DNA from: Sphingobacteriia bacterium
GTDB lineage: Bacteria > Bacteroidota > Bacteroidia > Chitinophagales > Chitinophagaceae
NCBI GenBank assembly: GCA_015999745.1
Contig: JAECQP010000014.1
Coordinates: 1-64,000 of the forward strand
Direction of reading: 5' to 3'
Length of the DNA: 64,000 bases
Position numbers and translations under genes: made by a program. The notes beneath the pieces were generated by a model. It was not told where the DNA came from, made no database searches, and saw only the letters and a list, made by a program, of their open reading frames with translations. The stretch's first letter is position 1; the number at the start of each line of letters is the position of its first letter. This document shows positions 59,288 to 64,000 of this stretch, piece after piece.

Positions 59288-60085
59288 ATGACTATTTTTG
59301 AAGCCATTGTTATTGCTATTATTGAAGGAATCACCGAGTTTCTCCCTATCTCTTCCACAGGACATATGATCATTGCCAGTTCATTCATGGGAATTGCCAA
59401 AGATGATTTCACCAAACTGTTTGAAATTGCCATTCAGTTGGGAGCGATCCTTTCTGTAATAGTGCTGTACTTTAAAAAGTTCTTTCCGTTGAATCACTGG
59501 AAGTTTTATGTAAAGCTGTTGATTGCGGTTGTACCTGCGCTGGTGCTTGGATATATTTTCGATGACAAGATTGATGCACTACTGGAAAGCCCCTTAACTG
59601 TTTCCATCACCATGTTAGTGGGTGGCTTTATCCTGATCTTTATCGATTCCCTGTTTAAAACGCATACCATCGAAAAAGAAGAAGACATTAGTTATACCAG
59701 GGCCTTTGTAATTGGTATCTGGCAGTGTATTGCCATGATTCCGGGTATCAGCAGAAGCGCCTCCAGCATTATCGGAGGTATGCAGCAGAAACTAACCAGG
59801 AGCCTTGCCGCTGAATTCTCTTTTTTTCTTGCAGTACCTACCATGGCTGCTGCAACCGGTTATAAATTACTCAAAGCATTCAAAGAAACCCCTGAACTCT
59901 TAACTACCAAAAGCAACCTGGTACTGCTGGGCGTTGGCAATGTAGTGGCATTCATTGTTGCCATGCTGGCTATCCGCTTCTTTATCGGCTTTTTACAAAA
60001 GCACGGATTCCGCTTTTTTGGCTGGTACAGAGTGGTGGTGGGGCTGATCCTGCTCACACTGATTTATACCGGACATTTAAAGTAA
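59288..60085 (+). CDS. uppP: Undecaprenyl-diphosphatase
   Basis: EGITEFLPISSTGHMIIASSFMG; IPGISRSASSIIGGM. Confidence 0.97.
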   Translation: MTIFEAIVIAIIEGITEFLPISSTGHMIIASSFMGIAKDDFTKLFEIAIQLGAILSVIVLYFKKFFPLNHWKFYVKLLIAVVPALVLGYIFDDKIDALLESPLTVSITMLVGGFILIFIDSLFKTHTIEKEEDISYTRAFVIGIWQCIAMIPGISRSASSIIGGMQQKLTRSLAAEFSFFLAVPTMAAATGYKLLKAFKETPELLTTKSNLVLLGVGNVVAFIVAMLAIRFFIGFLQKHGFRFFGWYRVVVGLILLTLIYTGHLK

Positions 60086-60094
60086 ATTCCTCCA

Positions 60095-61414
60095 ATGAAA
60101 ACCGCCAGCAAAAAAGTCATTAACGGATGGGCCATGTACGACTGGGCTAACAGCGCTTACAACCTGGTCATTACATCCACTATCTTCCCGGCCTATTACG
60201 AAGCCGTTACCGGAGACGGGGACGAAAATACCCCCGTAGATACTGTTATACTTTTTGGAAGGTCGTTTGTAAATACATCCCTGTACAATTATGCACTGTC
60301 GGTTGCCTTTATCCTGGTGGCCCTCAGCTCTCCTATTCTTTCTTCCATTGCAGACTACAAGGGCAACAAGAAAAAGTTCCTGTTTTTCTTCTGCACCATA
60401 GGAAGCCTCGCCTGCTCTTCCATGTACTTTTTCGATAAGCATAATCTGCTGTTTGGGTTGCTCTGCCTGGTATTCGCCTGCATCGGATTCTGGAACAGCC
60501 TTGTGTTTTACAATTCATTTCTCCCCGAAATTGCCGCACCCGAAGACCGGGACCGGGTCAGCGCCAAAGGATATGCCATGGGCTATACCGGCAGTATGAT
60601 TTTACAGATCATCTGTTTTGTGTTTGTGCTGTCCCCGGACAGTTTTGGCATTACGGTAGGTAAAGCCTCCCAGATTTCTTTCCTGCTGGTAGGAATCTGG
60701 TGGTGGGGATTTGGACAGTTTGCCCTGAGAAGACTGCCCAATAGTATCCCAATCGGAAACGACAACAACACCAATATTTTCACCAAGGGATACAAGGAAC
60801 TCAATAAGGTCTGGCAACAGGTAAAACATATGCCGGTACTGAAAAGGTTTCTGTTTGCTTTTTTCTTTTACAATATGGGCGTGCAAACCGTTATGCTGGT
60901 GGCAACGCTCTATGGAAAAAGCGAACTGAACATTCCTACCACCAACCTGATCATCGCCATCCTGATCATTCAACTGATTGCCATTCCGGGGGCATATGCC
61001 ATTGCATTGCTTTCCAGGAAACAGGGCAATTTCAGGGCGCTGATGCTAACCGTATCGGTATGGATTATACTTTGTGTGATCGGCTATTACCTGCCCAGGA
61101 ACGGAATTTTTCCTTTTTACGGACTGGCGGCGCTGGTTGGTTTTGTAATGGGCGGAATACAAGCGCTGAGCCGAAGCACCTATGCCAAACTGATGCCTGA
61201 AACAAGGGATACTACTTCTTTCTTCAGCTTCTACGATGTAACAGAAAAAATTTCTATTGTAATAGGTATGTTCTGCTTTGGCTATATCAACGAATTCACT
61301 GGCTCTCAGCGAAACGCAGTACTGGCGCTGGTGGTATTTTTTATACTGGGCCTGATCATATTGTATACCGCTGCTGTTCTTCAAAAAAAGATCTACAAAC
61401 ATGAAACTTTATAG
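60095..61414 (+). CDS. MFS transporter (UMF1/Atg22-like)
   Basis: WAMYDWANSAYNLVITSTIFPAYYEAVTG; 12-TM pattern; GGIQALSRSTYAKLMPE. Confidence 0.92.
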   Translation: MKTASKKVINGWAMYDWANSAYNLVITSTIFPAYYEAVTGDGDENTPVDTVILFGRSFVNTSLYNYALSVAFILVALSSPILSSIADYKGNKKKFLFFFCTIGSLACSSMYFFDKHNLLFGLLCLVFACIGFWNSLVFYNSFLPEIAAPEDRDRVSAKGYAMGYTGSMILQIICFVFVLSPDSFGITVGKASQISFLLVGIWWWGFGQFALRRLPNSIPIGNDNNTNIFTKGYKELNKVWQQVKHMPVLKRFLFAFFFYNMGVQTVMLVATLYGKSELNIPTTNLIIAILIIQLIAIPGAYAIALLSRKQGNFRALMLTVSVWIILCVIGYYLPRNGIFPFYGLAALVGFVMGGIQALSRSTYAKLMPETRDTTSFFSFYDVTEKISIVIGMFCFGYINEFTGSQRNAVLALVVFFILGLIILYTAAVLQKKIYKHETL

Positions 61415-62270
61415 CATCAATACCGGCTATTTTAAACTGGATGGCGGCGCCATGTTCGGCGTGGTTCCCAAAAGCCTCTGGAATAAACTCAACCCCGCAG
61501 ATGAAAACAATCTCTGCAACTGGGCATTAAGAAGCCTGCTGATCCAAACCAACGACCGGCTGATCCTGGTAGATACGGGTATGGGTAATAAACAGGATGC
61601 CAAATTTTTCGGGCACTATTACCTGAATGGAAACGACACCCTCGATGGTTCGCTGGCCGCGCATGGCTTCAGCAGGAATGATATCACCGATGTATTTCAT
61701 ACCCACCTCCATTTTGATCATTGCGGAGGAACCATTGAAAGAGTGGGCGATCAGCTTGTTCCGGCCTTCCCCAATGCAAATTTCTGGAGCAACGCCAAAC
61801 ATTGGGAATGGGCCACCCGCCCCAACGACAGGGAAAAAGCTTCCTTTTTAAAAGAAAATATTATACCCATACAGGAGAGCGGCCGTTTAAAAATGGCAGG
61901 CACACCTCCTGCTGATTTTGACAGCAACAACTTACTGGGTTCCACCGATTTTGCCGACGGAATCCGCATCCGGTTTGTAAATGGTCATACCGGCGAAATG
62001 ATGTTGCCACAGATTTCCTACAAAGGAAGAACCATTGTATATATGGCCGATCTCCTTCCCTCTGTTGCGCATATTCCCCTGCCCTATATTATGGGGTATG
62101 ACATGTTTCCGCTGACCACACTGAAAGAAAAAAAATCTTTCCTGCAGGAAGCTGCCGAAAACGATTATGTTTTGTTTTTTGAACACGACCCGGTAAATGA
62201 ATGCTGTACGGTTCAGCAAACAGAAAAGGGTATCCGGGTGAAAGATACCTTTCAACTGAACGCCCTTTAA
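61401..62270 (+). CDS. MBL-fold metallo-hydrolase
   Basis: HTHLHFDHCGG; ILVDTGMGNKQDAKF; GHTGEMMLPQISYKGRTIVYMADLLPS. Confidence 0.92.
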   Translation: MKLYSINTGYFKLDGGAMFGVVPKSLWNKLNPADENNLCNWALRSLLIQTNDRLILVDTGMGNKQDAKFFGHYYLNGNDTLDGSLAAHGFSRNDITDVFHTHLHFDHCGGTIERVGDQLVPAFPNANFWSNAKHWEWATRPNDREKASFLKENIIPIQESGRLKMAGTPPADFDSNNLLGSTDFADGIRIRFVNGHTGEMMLPQISYKGRTIVYMADLLPSVAHIPLPYIMGYDMFPLTTLKEKKSFLQEAAENDYVLFFEHDPVNECCTVQQTEKGIRVKDTFQLNAL

Positions 62271-62280
62271 AGCAATCCGG

Positions 62281-63072
62281 CTAACGGAAAGAAATCAGCG
62301 AGCTCATGGGATAACGGAGATTCTTGTATCCCATCATATCCACTTTAATACTGCCAATCACGATCGGGCTTTCTATACGAAGCGGAACATGGTTGGCATC
62401 ATCGGTAACCCACACGGTCATTTTTTCGCCACCGGAAAAAATGGTTCCCTTTACCAGCAGTGGTTTGAACTTAATGGCCCTGAATTTTCCATACTTGGTT
62501 TTGATTTCCTCCTTACCCAGGTACTTGATATAGAGATTGTATATTTCATTATCGAGAAACATGGTAAAAGGGATCTTATCATCCATTTTGTATTTGGAAA
62601 AATCGATATTCCTAGCATAGTAAATAGAGCTTAACACATCCTGCACACAGGCAGGAACTTTTACAACACCCTTGGTTGTGATGGCGATATGCTGATCCTT
62701 ATTGAAGGTTACATTCTCATTGATCTTGTATCCTCCTTCCTCCACGTTCCTTAAAAATTTAAGGGGTTGCAACGTGTTGGTATCTATAAAGGTTTCATAC
62801 TTATCCCGCACTTTAAAAATCCAGTCGTAGCTGCTGTTGGATGTCCCTACCCCCGTTACATGATAAACCGGCTTATGCCCCAGCTTTTCCACTCCAACCG
62901 AAAAATTGGCCGTACCTGCATTTACATACAGGCCTATCACAGAATAGAAAACATTATAGCTTACGCTTTCGCCTTCCTGGAAAGCGGAGTTCCGGAGACC
63001 ACAAAAATCATCCCCTGCAGAAAGAGAAATGGTTCCCGGCAAAATCAGTAACAGCAGTAATAATTTTTTCAC
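62281..63072 (-). CDS. DUF3108 domain-containing exported protein
   Basis: Signal peptide; FQEGESVSYNVFYSVIGLYVNAGTANFSVG; VWVTDDANHVPLRIESPIVIGSIKVDM. Confidence 0.85.
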   Translation of the reverse strand: MKKLLLLLLILPGTISLSAGDDFCGLRNSAFQEGESVSYNVFYSVIGLYVNAGTANFSVGVEKLGHKPVYHVTGVGTSNSSYDWIFKVRDKYETFIDTNTLQPLKFLRNVEEGGYKINENVTFNKDQHIAITTKGVVKVPACVQDVLSSIYYARNIDFSKYKMDDKIPFTMFLDNEIYNLYIKYLGKEEIKTKYGKFRAIKFKPLLVKGTIFSGGEKMTVWVTDDANHVPLRIESPIVIGSIKVDMMGYKNLRYPMSSLISFR

Positions 63073-63079
63073 TGTTTGA

Positions 63080-64000
63080 TCATTTATTGTTTCTGAATAT
63101 TCTCACACCCAATATAAACAAACTACCTGCAATAGCAGGCAGGATTAAGTTAATTAACCAGATTCCCGCAGCGGTTGCAATGATGCCTACCGAATTACTG
63201 CTCACCACCCCAAACAATAAGAGGCTTACCTTTCCCCTGAATCCCAGTTCTGCCAGTGCAATGGTAGGAACAATGGCCAGCACCAGAAACATAACGCCAA
63301 CCAGGGCGGCTGCATCCAGCCAGTTCACCTGCACATGAAACATATCCAGCAATAAAACATACTGCACAATAAATACCAGATAGCGCTCAAAAGAGAGCAG
63401 GAGAATCCGGGTCAGTTCCTTCCAGTGGAAGTCTTCCAGTTTCTCCACAAAAAAACGGTTTTTGGCTACAAGGGGAATTTTTTCCAGCAGTTCTATCAAT
63501 CCTGCCAGTCTGAAATAAGCAAGGGTAAACAGGATGATACCGATTGCAATGACATAGATCAATCCGTCGAGCCAGAATGCAGACAGGCCCTGCAATTGCT
63601 GTGGCCCTTCCAGGATATGCATTCGCATATACCAGAGCGAAACTGCTCCCATCATAAAGGTGACAATGATCTGGGCCATACTTCCCACAAAGGAGAGCAC
63701 TACTCCCCGGATCCGGTTTCCGTCTTCCAGAAAAGCGGCCCTTCCGGCAGATTCTCCGATCCGGTTGACTGTATTAAATCCCAGTGCCTGACCGGCCAGG
63801 ATTGCCCGAAACGCACTCATAAAGGAAATGGATTCAATGCCCTTTACCTGCAACTGCCATTTTCTGGCCTCAATGCCCCAGTTCACCAGCATCAGCCCGA
63901 TCACTGTGTATAATTTCCAGCTACCCTGTTCATAAAACGCAGCAAGGATCATATTCCAGGATTGCTGCACATCGGCCTGGTGTTCTATCTGATGATAGAT
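63080..64000 (-). CDS. Lysylphosphatidylglycerol synthase TM-domain-like (UPF0104) membrane protein, partial
   Basis: Multi-TM; frame remains open past the track start (a GTG at 63970) to the window edge (...IYHQIEHQADVQQSWNMIL), so the N-terminus lies outside. Confidence 0.75.
   Translation of the reverse strand: MYHQIEHQADVQQSWNMILAAFYEQGSWKLYTVIGLMLVNWGIEARKWQLQVKGIESISFMSAFRAILAGQALGFNTVNRIGESAGRAAFLEDGNRIRGVVLSFVGSMAQIIVTFMMGAVSLWYMRMHILEGPQQLQGLSAFWLDGLIYVIAIGIILFTLAYFRLAGLIELLEKIPLVAKNRFFVEKLEDFHWKELTRILLLSFERYLVFIVQYVLLLDMFHVQVNWLDAAALVGVMFLVLAIVPTIALAELGFRGKVSLLLFGVVSSNSVGIIATAAGIWLINLILPAIAGSLFILGVRIFRNNK

Overview
This 64 kb window is dense, almost entirely protein-coding chromosomal DNA from a Bacteroidota bacterium. 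Chitinophagales is likely, judged from a fused LpxC/FabZ, a PorX (receiver-PglZ) protein, DUF3098 next to FtsX/UppP, and TTTG-N19-TAnnTTTG promoters. Only the left ~3.2 kb looks accessory. It ends at a truncated 3' half of a tRNA-Leu(UAG)-like gene (about 3191-3239), which looks like the attachment-site scar of a genomic island running off the left edge. That arm carries a minus-strand cassette: an AAA+ ATPase preceded by two 37-bp palindromic repeats, a coiled-coil/winged-helix hypothetical protein, and a third partial gene. A truncated MNT-type nucleotidyltransferase remnant sits beside the tRNA scar. To the right are: a kdpFABC potassium-uptake operon with an outer-membrane beta-barrel gene, a split KdpD and an NtrC/sigma54-type regulator instead of KdpE; a PLD/CHAD/PHP-less PolX group; trigger factor; patatin; tandem clpP-clpP-clpX; an acyl-CoA dehydrogenase with a textbook promoter and a perfect palindromic operator; porX; lpxD-lpxC/fabZ-lpxA-ABC; ald; tsaE; a Cu-type P-ATPase; recQ; a HerA-like ATPase; a di-heme peroxidase; an RprY-like regulator; ruvB; an internally deleted M23 peptidase pseudogene; a tricorn-like S41 protease; an S9 peptidase; a D15-type OMP; leuS; ftsX-DUF3098-uppP; an MFS and an MBL gene; DUF3108; and a partial LPG_synthase_TM-type protein. 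No rRNA, complete tRNA, transposase or CRISPR array was recognised. All family names are by eye; no database search was run.
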